This document shows, piece after piece, positions 24,552-33,939 of a DNA stretch of 64,000 nucleotides. Source of the stretch: CAXTSE01 sp964246985 (GTDB lineage: Bacteria > Actinomycetota > Actinomycetes > Actinomycetales > Microbacteriaceae); NCBI GenBank assembly GCA_964246985.1, contig CAXTSE010000010.1, positions 56,740 through 120,739 of the forward strand, in the 5' to 3' direction. Below the pieces are notes generated by a model. The model saw only the letters and a list, made by a program, of their open reading frames with translations. It did not search any database and was not told where the DNA came from. Both the position numbers and the translations under genes were made by a program. Positions within the stretch are counted from its first letter, which is position 1. Every line of letters begins with the position of its first letter.

Positions 24552-24583
24552 AGAAGGCCGGATGCGATCGCATCCGGCCTTCT
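24552..24583. terminator. Perfect 32-bp palindromic bidirectional terminator
   Basis: AGAAGGCCGGATGCGA is followed immediately by its exact reverse complement, giving a 16-bp perfect inverted repeat between the convergent Bax-inhibitor gene and guaA. It ends one base before the guaA stop codon. Confidence 0.85.
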
Positions 24584-24584
24584 G

Positions 24585-26189
24585 TCATTCCCACTCGATC
24601 GTGCCCGGCGGCTTCGACGTGACGTCGAGGACGACCCGGTTCACGCCGGCGACCTCGTTGGTGATGCGGTTCGAGACGCGCGCCAGAACGTCGTAGGGCA
24701 CGCGGGTCCAGTCGGCGGTCATGGCGTCCTCGCTCGAGACGGGACGCAGCACGATCGGATGGCCGTAGGTGCGGCCATCGCCCTGGACCCCCACCGAGCG
24801 CACGTCGGCGAGGAGCACGACCGGGCACTGCCAGATCTCGGCGTCGAGGCCGGCCGCGGTCAGCTCGGCCCGCACGATCGCATCCGCCTGGCGCAGCAGC
24901 TCCAGGCGCTCGAACGTGACCTCGCCCACGATGCGGATGCCGAGTCCGGGGCCGGGGAACGGCTGACGCGCCACGATGACCTCGGGCAGTCCGAGCTCGC
25001 GGCCGATCGCGCGCACCTCGTCCTTGAAGAGGGTACGCAGCGGCTCGACGAGCTCGAACTGCAGATCCTCCGGCAGCCCGCCCACGTTGTGGTGGCTCTT
25101 GATGTTGGCGGTCCCGGTGCCCCCACCCGACTCGACCACGTCGGGATACAGCGTGCCCTGGACGAGGAAGCGGATCGGGTCGCCCTCGGCGGCGAACTCG
25201 GCGATCAGATCGGCCTGGGCCCCCTCGAAGCTGCGGATGAACTCCCGCCCGATGATCTTGCGCTTCGTCTCGGGGTCGGTGACGCCGGCGAGCGCCGACA
25301 GGAACTGCTCCCGCGCGTCGACCGTGACGAGGCGCACCCCCGTCGAGGCGACGAAGTCCTCCTCCACCTGCCTGCGCTCGTCGGCGCGCAGCAGCCCGTG
25401 GTCGACAAAGACGCAGACCAGCTGGTCGCCGACGGCCTCGTGCACGAGGGCGGCCGCGACGGCCGAGTCGACCCCGCCCGACAGCCCGCACAGCACCCGG
25501 CCCGATCCGACCTGGGCGCGGATGCGCTCCACCTGCTCGGCGATGACGTTGCCGCTGTTCCAGTCGGCGGGGATGCCGGCCGCGCGGTGCAGGAAGTTCT
25601 CGATGACGGCCTGGCCGAACTGCGAGTGCTTCACCTCGGGGTGCCACTGCACCCCGTAGAGCCGGCGCTGATCGCTGGCGAACGCCGCGACGGGCGTCGA
25701 CTCGCTCGACGCGAGCACCTCGAAGCCCTCAGGCGCGCGCACCACCGAGTCACCGTGGCTCATCCAGGCGGTCTGCTCGACGGGCTGCCCGTCGAGGAAC
25801 ACGTTCTGGGGGCCCGACCTGTGCACCTGCGTGGAGCCGTACTCGCGGGCGCCGGTCTTGGCGACCTCGCCGCCCAGCTGCTGGGCCATCACCTGGAATC
25901 CGTAGCAGATGCCGAGGGTGGGCACCCCGAGCTGCAGGATCCCGGGGTCGAGCTCGGGCGAGCCGGGCTCGTACACGCTCGCCGGTCCGCCGCTCAGCAC
26001 GATGCCGACCGGGTTGCGCGACGCCACCTCGTCGGCCGAGATGGTGTGCGGCACGATCTCGCTGTACACGCCCGCCTCGCGGACCCGTCGCGCGATCAGC
26101 TGCGCATACTGGGCGCCGAAGTCGACGACCAGCACCGGCCGCGCCTCGGTGCTGTCGGACGCGCCGGCGACCGCATCCGTCTCGCTCAT
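24585..26189 (-). CDS. guaA: GMP synthase (glutamine-hydrolysing)
   Basis: This 534-residue enzyme converts XMP to GMP using glutamine and ATP. The N-terminal class-I glutamine amidotransferase has VDFGAQYAQLIARRVRE, nucleophile GICYGFQ (Cys about 95) and GVQWHPEV. The ATP pyrophosphatase has the PP-loop GLSGGVDSAVAA and the dimerisation domain ends KPPGTIEWE, the canonical GuaA C-terminus. The ATG overlaps the stop of the DUF3817 gene (ATGA), so both are in one operon. Confidence 0.97.
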   Translation of the reverse strand: MSETDAVAGASDSTEARPVLVVDFGAQYAQLIARRVREAGVYSEIVPHTISADEVASRNPVGIVLSGGPASVYEPGSPELDPGILQLGVPTLGICYGFQVMAQQLGGEVAKTGAREYGSTQVHRSGPQNVFLDGQPVEQTAWMSHGDSVVRAPEGFEVLASSESTPVAAFASDQRRLYGVQWHPEVKHSQFGQAVIENFLHRAAGIPADWNSGNVIAEQVERIRAQVGSGRVLCGLSGGVDSAVAAALVHEAVGDQLVCVFVDHGLLRADERRQVEEDFVASTGVRLVTVDAREQFLSALAGVTDPETKRKIIGREFIRSFEGAQADLIAEFAAEGDPIRFLVQGTLYPDVVESGGGTGTANIKSHHNVGGLPEDLQFELVEPLRTLFKDEVRAIGRELGLPEVIVARQPFPGPGLGIRIVGEVTFERLELLRQADAIVRAELTAAGLDAEIWQCPVVLLADVRSVGVQGDGRTYGHPIVLRPVSSEDAMTADWTRVPYDVLARVSNRITNEVAGVNRVVLDVTSKPPGTIEWE

Positions 26190-26632
26190 GCGGACGCCTT
26201 GGAGGTCGCGGCAGCTGGAGCCCTGCCCTCGACGGCAGCGATCCGCGCCTCGACCATACGGGGCACGCGGCTCTCGAAGAAGTAGGACAGCAGAGGGATG
26301 ATGCCTCCCAGGGCGATGAAGAGGAACCGGCCGAACGAGTAGCCGGTGAGACGCCACAGCACGAAGTCGGTGCCGAGGTAGAGCACGTACAGCCAGCCGT
26401 GCACCGCGAGGATCACGATCGACAGGTTGATGCCGACGAGGTTCTCCTTGTAGGTCAGCGCGAGGAATCCGCTCGGCCCACCGAGCTCGATGTCGACCAG
26501 GAAGATGTAGCGGAAGACCATCATCAGGACCAGCAGGAGCAGGAACGATCCCGTGATGATCGACGACACCTTGTAGACCTTGAGGGCGGTGCGGATGCGA
26601 GGGATGTCGGCGGCGCGTGGCGCGAGTGGCAT
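26186..26632 (-). CDS. DUF3817 integral membrane protein
   Basis: A 148-residue protein with three or four hydrophobic helices and the DUF3817 hallmarks LKVYKVSSIITGSFLLLLV and N-L-S-I-V-I-L-A-V-H-G-W-L-Y-V-L-Y-L. The family is common in Actinobacteria and often next to guaA or SURF1; its role is unknown. The ATG is exactly 6 nt after TAGAAT. The TAG of that hexamer is also the stop codon of the SURF1-like gene. The end overlaps guaA by 4 bp. Confidence 0.8.
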   Translation of the reverse strand: MPLAPRAADIPRIRTALKVYKVSSIITGSFLLLLVLMMVFRYIFLVDIELGGPSGFLALTYKENLVGINLSIVILAVHGWLYVLYLGTDFVLWRLTGYSFGRFLFIALGGIIPLLSYFFESRVPRMVEARIAAVEGRAPAAATSKASA

Positions 26633-26641
26633 GTCCCTATT

Positions 26642-27439
26642 CTACGTTCGCGGCGCTGGGGTGCCGGCCTCGTCGGAGCCCGCGAGGGCCGCCTCGAGAG
26701 CCTCCTCGCGCTCGCGTTCCACGACGTCGCGCACCACCCGGTACCAGAGGTAGACGGCGAATCCGCCGAAGAGCGCCCACTCGACCGCGTAGAACACGTT
26801 GAGCAGGTTGAGGCCGACCTCGCGGATCGGCTCGGGCGAGATGATCGGCTCGAGTCCCGCGATCGGCTCGGCGAGCACCAGGTATCCGGAGTACGCCGGG
26901 CCGGGCGCGGGGTCGTCCCACTCGTTGAGCAGCTGCGGCACGGCCATCGCGCTCCGCTGGCCGGCCTCGAAATCGGTCTGCTGAGGGCCCTCGCTCGGCA
27001 GGTACCGGCCCGTGATCGGCCCGTCGGGCAGCTGCGGATCGCTGGCCTCCGCCGCGTCGACCCCGGACCGGTCGGCCGACCATCCGAGGGCGACGGCGAG
27101 CGACGCCCCGTCGTCGGTGATGAGGCGTCCGATGAGCCAGTACCCCGATGCGGACCCGTTGTCGCGATCGGACAGCACCGACAGGTCACCGGCGGTCAGC
27201 GACCCGCTGACCGTGACCCGGCGACCGAGCTGGGAGTCGGTGACGCCGGTCTGCGGCTCGGCGATGCTCGTGAGGGGCACGGCCTGCTCGGTGTCGGGGC
27301 CGGGGTCGGGGTCGACGTTGGCGAAGCTGCGCTCGAGCTGCCACTGGCCGAGCGCGGCGAAGGCCCCGGCGATGGCCAGGGCCAGCAGCAGACCGCCGAT
27401 CCAGCGCCCTCGTCGGGCGACGGCGAAGAAATCGCGCAT
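26642..27439 (-). CDS. SURF1-family protein (cytochrome oxidase assembly)
   Basis: A 265-residue protein with the SURF1 layout. One membrane helix sits near the N-terminus (about 14-32) with G-Q-W-Q-L-E-R. An extracytoplasmic domain contains R-R-V-T-V-S-G, SGYWLIGRLI and G-x-Y-L-P-S-E-G-P-Q. A second helix (about 215-237) contains NVFYAVEWALFGGFAVYLW. SURF1 proteins help insert haem a into cytochrome c oxidase. Its ATG shares one base with the upstream antiporter stop (TGATG), showing translational coupling. Confidence 0.85.
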   Translation of the reverse strand: MRDFFAVARRGRWIGGLLLALAIAGAFAALGQWQLERSFANVDPDPGPDTEQAVPLTSIAEPQTGVTDSQLGRRVTVSGSLTAGDLSVLSDRDNGSASGYWLIGRLITDDGASLAVALGWSADRSGVDAAEASDPQLPDGPITGRYLPSEGPQQTDFEAGQRSAMAVPQLLNEWDDPAPGPAYSGYLVLAEPIAGLEPIISPEPIREVGLNLLNVFYAVEWALFGGFAVYLWYRVVRDVVEREREEALEAALAGSDEAGTPAPRT

Positions 27440-28995
27440 CAGTACTCCGGATCCCGTTCTCGCGGCGGACGCGCGGGCGGCAGGTCGCTCCGTGCATCGC
27501 TCTGCTCGGCGGCCTGGTCGGCGAGGCGGCGCTCGGCGTCGTCGAGAGCGATCTCGATGTCGGCGAGCGACGGTTCCTCGTCGACGCCCGCCGGGACTCC
27601 GACCGGCTCGCCACCGCGCACGGGCACGGGGACCGGCACCGGCGTCGCAGCGGGAGCCGACGAGGCGACGGGCACGGGCGCCGCAGCCGGCGTGGGGCTG
27701 CGGCCGGGCAGCTCGTCTGCGGCCACCTCGAGGGCGGCGGTGTCGTCGCCGTCGACACCGGCCATCGCGGCTTCGGCGAGCGCGAAGTCTCGGTCGCGCG
27801 TCGCGTCGAGGGGCACGGCGCCACCGCGGCGGCGGCCGAACAGGCGCGCTCCGATGCGCTCGGAGTTGACCGCGAGCACCGGGCCGACGACGGCCATGAC
27901 CAGCACGTACAGGCCGGCGAACGGCGTGAGCCGCTCGTCGAGGCCGGCGGATGCGGCGAGGGTGGCGAGGATCAGCGCGAACTCGCCGCGGTTCTGCAGC
28001 ATCCCGCTGACGTTCAGCCCCTGAGCGCGGGTGAGCCCGTTCAGCCGGGCAATGAGCTGCCCGCCGGCCGTGTTCACCACGAGGGTCATGACGACGGCGA
28101 CGAGCACCACCGGCACGACGGCGCCGAACTGCGCGATGTTGAGGGCGAGCCCGAAGTTGAGGAAGAAGAAGGCACCGAACACGTCGCGCATCGGCAGGGC
28201 GAGACCCTCGATGCGACCGCGGAATCGGGTCGCGCCGAGGACGAGGCCGATGAGGAAGGCTCCGATGGCGTCCGAGACGCCGATCATCTCGCCGATGCCG
28301 CCGAACGCGACCGCCAGCCCGAAGAAGAGGATCGTGAACAACTCGTCGTCCTTCGTGGCGACGAGCCGGGACACGAACCGGCCGCCCCAGCGGGCGAGGG
28401 CGAACATCGCGACCAGGAACACGAACGACGTGGCGAGCTTCAGGACGATGCCCCAGACATCCGTCTCGCCGCTGATCACGACCGTGACGATCGCCAGGTA
28501 GACCGCGATGAAGATGTCCTCGACGACGGCGATGCCGAGGATGATCGGCGTCTCGGGGTTGGCCAGACGGCGCAGCTCGATGAGCAGCTTCGTGATGATG
28601 GCGCTCGACGACACCGCCGTCATGCCCGCGATGATCAGGGCCTCACGGGCACCCCAGCCGACCCACATCCCGAAGCCGAAGCCGACCGCCATGTTGATCG
28701 CGATCCGGGTGCCGCCCGAGAGCAGCAGGGCGCGGGCGTTGCCGAAGAACTCGTCCTGGTCGAATTCCAGACCCAGGCTGAAGAGCAGGAAGATCAGTCC
28801 GAACGTGGCGACCAGCTCGACGTCGGCAGACGGGACCTCGAGCGGGAAGAAGTCGGTGTTCGGACTGGCCAGCAGGCCGACGAGCATGTAGATCGGGATG
28901 GCGGGAAGACCGATGAGCTTCCCGAGCCTGCCCAGCGCGTAGGCGATGACGAACAGGGCGCCGAGGACGAGCAGGTCTTCTCCCAGGTGCTCCAT
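27439..28995 (-). CDS. khtU: KhtU-type K+(cation)/H+ antiporter, CPA2 family
   Basis: A transporter of 518 residues: about 390 residues in 12-13 membrane helices, then a cytoplasmic tail rich in Pro, Ala and acidic residues. The CPA2 signatures are LIGLPAIPIYMLVGLLASP, LGLEFDQDEF, SSSAIITKLLIEL, VVEDIFIAVYLAI and MLQNRGEFALIL (the Gln-Asn-Arg-Gly-Glu motif of KefB/KhtU). It lacks a fused RCK domain. That function is supplied by the gene 3 bp upstream, matching the two-component KhtTU system that exports K+ under alkaline or methylglyoxal stress. Confidence 0.88.
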   Translation of the reverse strand: MEHLGEDLLVLGALFVIAYALGRLGKLIGLPAIPIYMLVGLLASPNTDFFPLEVPSADVELVATFGLIFLLFSLGLEFDQDEFFGNARALLLSGGTRIAINMAVGFGFGMWVGWGAREALIIAGMTAVSSSAIITKLLIELRRLANPETPIILGIAVVEDIFIAVYLAIVTVVISGETDVWGIVLKLATSFVFLVAMFALARWGGRFVSRLVATKDDELFTILFFGLAVAFGGIGEMIGVSDAIGAFLIGLVLGATRFRGRIEGLALPMRDVFGAFFFLNFGLALNIAQFGAVVPVVLVAVVMTLVVNTAGGQLIARLNGLTRAQGLNVSGMLQNRGEFALILATLAASAGLDERLTPFAGLYVLVMAVVGPVLAVNSERIGARLFGRRRGGAVPLDATRDRDFALAEAAMAGVDGDDTAALEVAADELPGRSPTPAAAPVPVASSAPAATPVPVPVPVRGGEPVGVPAGVDEEPSLADIEIALDDAERRLADQAAEQSDARSDLPPARPPRERDPEY

Positions 28996-28998
28996 CGC

Positions 28999-29541
28999 TC
29001 AGCTTCCGGGCGGCGCGCTCACGGAGTCAGCAGGCGTCTTCGCCTTGAACTCGCCTGTGCGGTAGAACTGGAAGGCCTTGGCGACCTTCTCGGGCGCTCC
29101 GGCGACCACGAGCGTGTCACCGGGGAAGACCTTGAAGTCCTCGTCGGGGGCGGGGTTCGCGGATTCGCCGCGCACGACGGCGACGACGGTCACGCCGGGC
29201 AGCCCCCGGCTGGTCATGCTTCCGAGAGGCTGACCGGCGATGTGCGCCTCGTAGTCGACATGGAACCAGTCGATGCTCAGGCCGGGGATCTGGTCGAGAC
29301 CGCTGAGCGACTCGGTGATGCGGGTGCCGCCGAGCAGCTCGGCGAGCGTGTGGGCCTCGTCCTCGTCGAGGCGGAGGCTGACCTTCCGCTTGTCGCCGCT
29401 GTCGTCGTCGGCGTCGGCGAAGGTGATCAGGTCGCTGTGGCCGGAGCGGTGGGTGATGACGCCCACCTTGCCGCGGTCGTCTGTCACGAACGTGTGCAGG
29501 ACACCCACGCCGGGCAGCTTGACCCGTCGGACGTCGACCAT
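28999..29541 (-). CDS. khtT: KhtT-type regulatory subunit (RCK_C / TrkA-C domain)
   Basis: A cytoplasmic protein of 180 residues. The N-terminal half (LPGVGVLHTFVTDDRGKVGVI) matches KhtT proteins. The C-terminal TrkA-C domain carries GLPGVTVVAVVRG and V-F-P-G-D-T-L-V-V-A-G. It should gate the adjacent antiporter by ligand binding. GGAGG is 7 nt before the ATG. A TAGAAT box (plus 29576-29581) gives a short leader. It is the first gene of the operon khtT-khtU-SURF1. Confidence 0.88.
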   Translation of the reverse strand: MVDVRRVKLPGVGVLHTFVTDDRGKVGVITHRSGHSDLITFADADDDSGDKRKVSLRLDEDEAHTLAELLGGTRITESLSGLDQIPGLSIDWFHVDYEAHIAGQPLGSMTSRGLPGVTVVAVVRGESANPAPDEDFKVFPGDTLVVAGAPEKVAKAFQFYRTGEFKAKTPADSVSAPPGS

Positions 29542-29649
29542 GGAAGTGCCTCCAGAGAGCTCGGGAACAGCTCCGATTCTACGCGGGAGGATCGGACGCC
29601 ACCGGCCCGTACGCCGCAGGCGGACACGAGCAGGCGGACATACGAGGAA

Positions 29650-29679
29650 GCGGGGCCGACCCTGTCGGATCGACCCCGC
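29650..29679 (-). terminator. Second terminator hairpin after the large secreted-protein gene
   Basis: The minus strand folds GCGGGG-T-CGA-T-CC around a GACA loop with the complementary arm (two G-U pairs). It lies 37 bp after the large gene's stop, downstream of a first hairpin and before the khtT promoter. Confidence 0.6.
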
Positions 29680-29689
29680 CTCGCTCAAT

Positions 29690-29709
29690 GCTCCGCCATC
29701 AGGCGGAGC
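29690..29709 (-). terminator. First terminator hairpin after the large secreted-protein gene
   Basis: A perfect 8-bp stem GCTCCGCC/GGCGGAGC with a four-base loop begins 6 bp past the stop codon. Confidence 0.65.
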
Positions 29710-29715
29710 GGTCCA

Positions 29716-32700
29716 TCAGGACGCCGGAACCGCCGGCACCTTGTACGCGACCCCCTCGTACGTGAACACGTTCCCGTACGTCGAGCGGATGAAGTCCCGC
29801 TCCGTGGCGCTCGCCGTGAAGAAGTGCTGGGTCTTCTTCGCGTCGAAGAAGCGGTACACCTCCACGCCCGTCGCCGCCGTGGCTGCGCCCACGTAATAGG
29901 CGATGCCCTCGTACTTCCACACGTTCGTCGGGTACGCGGCGATGATGCCGTCGCGCTCCGCCGAGCTGGTCGTGAAGAAGTGCGTCTGGAACTTCGCGCT
30001 GTAGAAGCGGTACAGCGGCGTGGATCCCGCCGATGTGCCGTCGAGGTACGCGTTGTACGCGACGCCTTCGTACGTCCAGACGCTCCGCGGGTAGTTCGCG
30101 ATGACCTGGTCCCGCTCGGACGTGCTGTTCGTGAAGAAGTGCGCGCCCGTGCTGGGGCTGTAGAAGCGGTACACCGCGACGGTGGTCGCCGGCGCCGCCG
30201 TGACCGCCGCCGTTCCAGACGACGTGGTCGACGTCGTCGCGTAACCGGCCTTGATGCCCGTGGCCTTCACCGACAGCACCGTTCCGAGGTCGGAGGCCGA
30301 CACGACGTAGGTCGCACCGGTGGCCGTCGCGATCGGGCTGCCGTTCCGCAGCCACTCGTACGTCACGCTGACCGGGGCAGGACCCCAGGCGGCGGCCGTC
30401 GCGGTCAGTGTCTGGCCGACCTGGGCCGTCCCCTCGATCGTCGGCACCGTGGTCGTCAGAGTCCCGGCGGCGACCGTGAGGGGCGCCGAGGTCTTGACGA
30501 CAGTGGTGAGTCCGTCGAGCGTTCCGGTGACCGACACCGTGACCGGCTTGCCGAGGTCGGCCGCCCGCAGCGTGAACGTCGAGGACGTCGCGCCCGAGAC
30601 CGCGACACCGTCCACCTTCCACTGCGTGGACAGCGCGACACCCGCCGGGCTCCACGTGCCGGTCGCGACCGTGAGGGTCTGACCGACTGCCGCAGTGCCC
30701 GTGACGACGGGGACCGGACCGGTGATGCCGCCCGCGAAGGTGTACATCGTGCCGTTCCAGGTGATGTCGCTCACGACGGACTCGCCGCCCGCCTGCACGC
30801 CGAAGCCGAGCCAGCGCACCGCGGTGGTCGCGTCCAGGATGTCACCCAGCGGGTACTCCACGTTCGCGACGATCGTCGAGCCGATGTTCCGGCTCGAGAC
30901 CCACGGCGACGTCAGGTCGAACGTGTGCGGACCGGCGGTCAGCGTGGCCGACCGCAGCGTGGCGAAGGTGTTCGTCGTGGTCGCGGTGTCGAAGAAGATC
31001 GGCACCTGGTACGTGACCGCACCCGAGACCACCGAGACACCGGCGTTGTCGATCAGCGGGCCGACGGCCGGGCTGTTCGACGCGGCGCCGCCGCGGATGA
31101 TCTGCGACTTGACGTTGCCGATGCCGAGCTTGAGACCGGCGTCGACGACCGCGTAGGCCGGGGTCGCGTTGAGGTAGCCCTCGTGCCAGCTGGAGTACGT
31201 CTCCGGCGTCTCGGTGGGCTTGATCTCGCTTCCGAGCACCCGCACGGTCTCTGCGGGGGCGGCGGCGGCGAGCGGCGAGAAGGTCGTCTTCAGGCCGTTG
31301 GCCGTCACCGACGTCACGACCGCGGGAGCGTTGACCTGCACGCCGTAGGCGAGCACCTTCACGCCGCCGAGCGAGGTGAGGTACGCCGACCAGTCCGCGA
31401 GCGGCAGCTTGGTGCCCGCGGGGAGGACGGCGGTGCCGGAGGCGTTCCGGATCGCGCCGGACGACACGAACACGTCGCTGACCACCGGGCCGGTGACCCC
31501 CGCCGACAGGTTCTCGATGCGCAGCGTCGTGAAGAACTGGTCGCCGACCGTCGTCGTGCTCGCATTGTCCCCGTAGAAGATCGGGAACTGCAGGCTGACG
31601 TTGCCCGACGCGACATCGACGCTGGATGCGGTGATGAAGCCCTCCAGGTCGGCGGTCGCGAGCGGCACCGGCAGTCCGTTGATGATCTGCGAGGAGTTCA
31701 CGCCGTTGTCACCGAGGTGCAGGCCGTCGGCCTTGACCGAGTAGCCGCGCTTGGCGTTCGTCGCGCCCTCGTGCCAGCCGGCGTAGATCGCCTCGTTGCT
31801 GCGGATGCCGTGGTCGTTGACCGTCTCGTTCGACGTCGCGGCGGCGGGTGGCGCTTTCAGGAAGCCGTACGTCTGGCAGGCGACCTCGATCGACTGGATG
31901 ACAGCCGAACCGACGACTCCGGAGCCCAGGCTGTAGCCGATGGCCGTCAGCTTGGCGTCCGGGAAGCTGGCGAGCCAGCCGTCCAGGGTGCCGTGGTTGC
32001 TGCTGCCGAAGCCGCCGCCGTGGCTCGGGGCCGCGTCCTTGACGAACTGCGGCGCGTTGTCGGGCACCCAGTAGTCGTTGCCGTAGATCGACTCGCCGAC
32101 CAGCGTCGCGTCGTAGGAGCCGTTGTTGTCGAAGTCGGCCCGCAGCTGGATGCTCGGGAGCGATCCCGAGGTCGCGCCGAGGTTCAGCTTCGGCACGCCG
32201 ACATCCTTCAGCGGGATGCTGACGGCGAGGTAGCCGGCGGCCTTGCGCTGGTCGGGGCCGGACGCGGGCGCATTGCCGAAGGTCGCGATCTCGAGACCGG
32301 AGGCTGTGAACGTGTTCGTCCCCTGTGTGCGCGACTCGCCGAAGGTCCAGCCTCCGGAGGTGGTGCTGGTCGCGACCGGACCGGCCGTGACGGCGGTGCA
32401 GGCCTGCGTGACGGGCTGCGTGAACGTGTAGGTGGTGTCGCCGAATGCAAGCGTCGGAACGACAGCCTCGGTGTTCGCCGTGACGCCGTAGCCGCCGAGC
32501 CAGACCTTCGCGTTGGAGGAGAAGATGGCGTTCAGCAGCTCACCCAGGGGGGCCTCCTGCTGAGCCGTGTAGCTTCCGAACGCGCGCGTGGTCGCCCACA
32601 TGTCCGTGAGCTCGAACGTGCGCGTTCCCGCTGTCAGGTCCGTCGAGCGCAGCGTCGTGAACGAGTAGTTGCCGCTCGTCAGGGCCGAGCCGAAGAAGAC

Positions 32701-33855
32701 GGGCAGCTGGAACGTGACGCTGCCGTCGGCGACCGTCACCGACGCCGAGGCGAGCAGCGCGCGCAGGCGGCTCTCGCTCACCTCGGAGTTTGCGACGTCG
32801 GTTCCCTTGATGATCGTGGATCGCGTCGGGGTTCCGAGGTGGAGGCCGTCCGGCTTCACCGAGTAGGCGGGCGCGGACTGGCCTTCGTGCCACGACTGGT
32901 AGGTCGCGGTGGTCTCGCTCGGCTTGATCTCCGCCTGGCGGACGGTCGAGGTCTGCGTCTGCGTCGGGATGAACGAGTCGTCCGCGTTGATCTCCATCAC
33001 CAGACCGTGCGATCCGGTCCAGTCGGTGTCGGCGCGGAGCGTTCCCACGCCCGCCGAGCCGCCGTCGGCGTAGAACTGGCCGAGCGCCGACTTCTGGAAC
33101 ATCTCGTCGATGCTCTCGTCCTTACCGATCGACGGGTTGGCGCCGCGGACGCTGACGTTCAGCGAGTCGTAGGGGCCGGCCTGTCCCATCGGGGCGACGC
33201 CCTGCACGTTGGTGTTGTACCCCACCGAGACGACGACGTCACCTGAGACGACGGGGTGGTCGACGAGCGGGAAGTCGACCTTGAAGGCGAGCCCATTGGC
33301 GCAGACGCCGTTCTCGGCCATCCACTGCGTGGGGTTCGTGCACTCAGGCGAGGCGGAGGGACGGAAGGGGACGGCGACGGTCTGGGTCACCGAGGTGATG
33401 AGGGCGCCGAGCTTCGGCACGGCGCCGCGGTTGTCGACGTCGTAGACGTTGACGGTGATCGGGTGGGCGAAGGTCGCGCCGGGCGTCGTGGTGCACGCCG
33501 TGCCCGCCTGGGCCGGCGTCCACGTCGTGCCGGAGAGCGTGAAGTCGCTCTCGCACGCCCAGTCGGTGAGGCTCACCGTGACGGATGAGAGCGCGCGCTG
33601 CGTGCCGCCGAGCTGCACGAAGTCGCCGAACTCGGACGTCGACCGGGCGGCGAACCCGACACTCGGGTACGACGGCGGGAGCACCGTGGGGAGCGAGTCG
33701 TAGACCCGCTCCGGGGCGGCTTGGAGGGCTGCAGACGGCGCCTGCGCCTCCGCGAGCGCGGGGGCGGCGGTCATGACCGCGAGCCCCGTCGTGGTCAGTG
33801 CCAGTGCCGCGACGGCACTGGCGATTCGGGCAAGCGGACGGGACGACGAGATCAT
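29716..33855 (-). CDS. Large secreted repeat protein: three WHEG modules, two Ig-like repeats, DUF5648 repeats
   Basis: A precursor of 1,379 residues. MISSSRPLARIASAVAALAL and TAAPALA form a signal peptide; this start has GGAG 7 nt upstream, whereas an in-frame ATG at 33931-33933 would add 26 residues and spoil the signal. A beta-rich head (about 45-300) follows. Three diverged modules begin near 310, 680 and 877, each with S/G-W-H-E-G, then Y-[SA]-V-x-x-x-G-L-x-L-G and [IS]-I-[IK]-x-G. Next come two Ig-like repeats (VGQTLTV...GTW and VGQTLTA...AAW, about 1045-1220). The protein ends with three DUF5648 units (about 1223-1379: VYRFYSPSTGAHFFT, LYRFYSAKFQTHFFT, VYRFFDAKKTQHFFT). No membrane anchor or LPxTG is seen. 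Probably an extracellular binding or adhesive protein. Confidence 0.85.
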   Translation of the reverse strand: MISSSRPLARIASAVAALALTTTGLAVMTAAPALAEAQAPSAALQAAPERVYDSLPTVLPPSYPSVGFAARSTSEFGDFVQLGGTQRALSSVTVSLTDWACESDFTLSGTTWTPAQAGTACTTTPGATFAHPITVNVYDVDNRGAVPKLGALITSVTQTVAVPFRPSASPECTNPTQWMAENGVCANGLAFKVDFPLVDHPVVSGDVVVSVGYNTNVQGVAPMGQAGPYDSLNVSVRGANPSIGKDESIDEMFQKSALGQFYADGGSAGVGTLRADTDWTGSHGLVMEINADDSFIPTQTQTSTVRQAEIKPSETTATYQSWHEGQSAPAYSVKPDGLHLGTPTRSTIIKGTDVANSEVSESRLRALLASASVTVADGSVTFQLPVFFGSALTSGNYSFTTLRSTDLTAGTRTFELTDMWATTRAFGSYTAQQEAPLGELLNAIFSSNAKVWLGGYGVTANTEAVVPTLAFGDTTYTFTQPVTQACTAVTAGPVATSTTSGGWTFGESRTQGTNTFTASGLEIATFGNAPASGPDQRKAAGYLAVSIPLKDVGVPKLNLGATSGSLPSIQLRADFDNNGSYDATLVGESIYGNDYWVPDNAPQFVKDAAPSHGGGFGSSNHGTLDGWLASFPDAKLTAIGYSLGSGVVGSAVIQSIEVACQTYGFLKAPPAAATSNETVNDHGIRSNEAIYAGWHEGATNAKRGYSVKADGLHLGDNGVNSSQIINGLPVPLATADLEGFITASSVDVASGNVSLQFPIFYGDNASTTTVGDQFFTTLRIENLSAGVTGPVVSDVFVSSGAIRNASGTAVLPAGTKLPLADWSAYLTSLGGVKVLAYGVQVNAPAVVTSVTANGLKTTFSPLAAAAPAETVRVLGSEIKPTETPETYSSWHEGYLNATPAYAVVDAGLKLGIGNVKSQIIRGGAASNSPAVGPLIDNAGVSVVSGAVTYQVPIFFDTATTTNTFATLRSATLTAGPHTFDLTSPWVSSRNIGSTIVANVEYPLGDILDATTAVRWLGFGVQAGGESVVSDITWNGTMYTFAGGITGPVPVVTGTAAVGQTLTVATGTWSPAGVALSTQWKVDGVAVSGATSSTFTLRAADLGKPVTVSVTGTLDGLTTVVKTSAPLTVAAGTLTTTVPTIEGTAQVGQTLTATAAAWGPAPVSVTYEWLRNGSPIATATGATYVVSASDLGTVLSVKATGIKAGYATTSTTSSGTAAVTAAPATTVAVYRFYSPSTGAHFFTNSTSERDQVIANYPRSVWTYEGVAYNAYLDGTSAGSTPLYRFYSAKFQTHFFTTSSAERDGIIAAYPTNVWKYEGIAYYVGAATAATGVEVYRFFDAKKTQHFFTASATERDFIRSTYGNVFTYEGVAYKVPAVPAS

Positions 33856-33904
33856 CGGGGCTCCAGGCAGGGCGAATCCCGCAGCGGGAAGGGCGCAACG
33901 TCGC

Positions 33905-33939
33905 GACCACGGATGCGCGCGCAGAGGGCGCACCCGTGG
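33905..33939 (-). promoter_or_regulatory. Long hairpin in the 5' region of the large secreted-protein gene
   Basis: GACCACGGGTGCGC and GCGCATCCGTGGTC can pair over 14 bp (one G-U) around a 7-nt loop, about 50 nt upstream of the start codon and above the Shine-Dalgarno. It may stabilise the message or act in regulation. It is too far from a U-run to be a good terminator. Confidence 0.5.

Noticed and set aside
28987..33246. A 1,419-codon open frame on the plus strand opposite the large secreted-protein gene
   Set aside because: Its product is an Arg/Gly/Asp/Val-rich string without domains, and it is fully antisense to a gene with a signal peptide and recognisable repeats. Such long antisense frames are a GC-content artefact.
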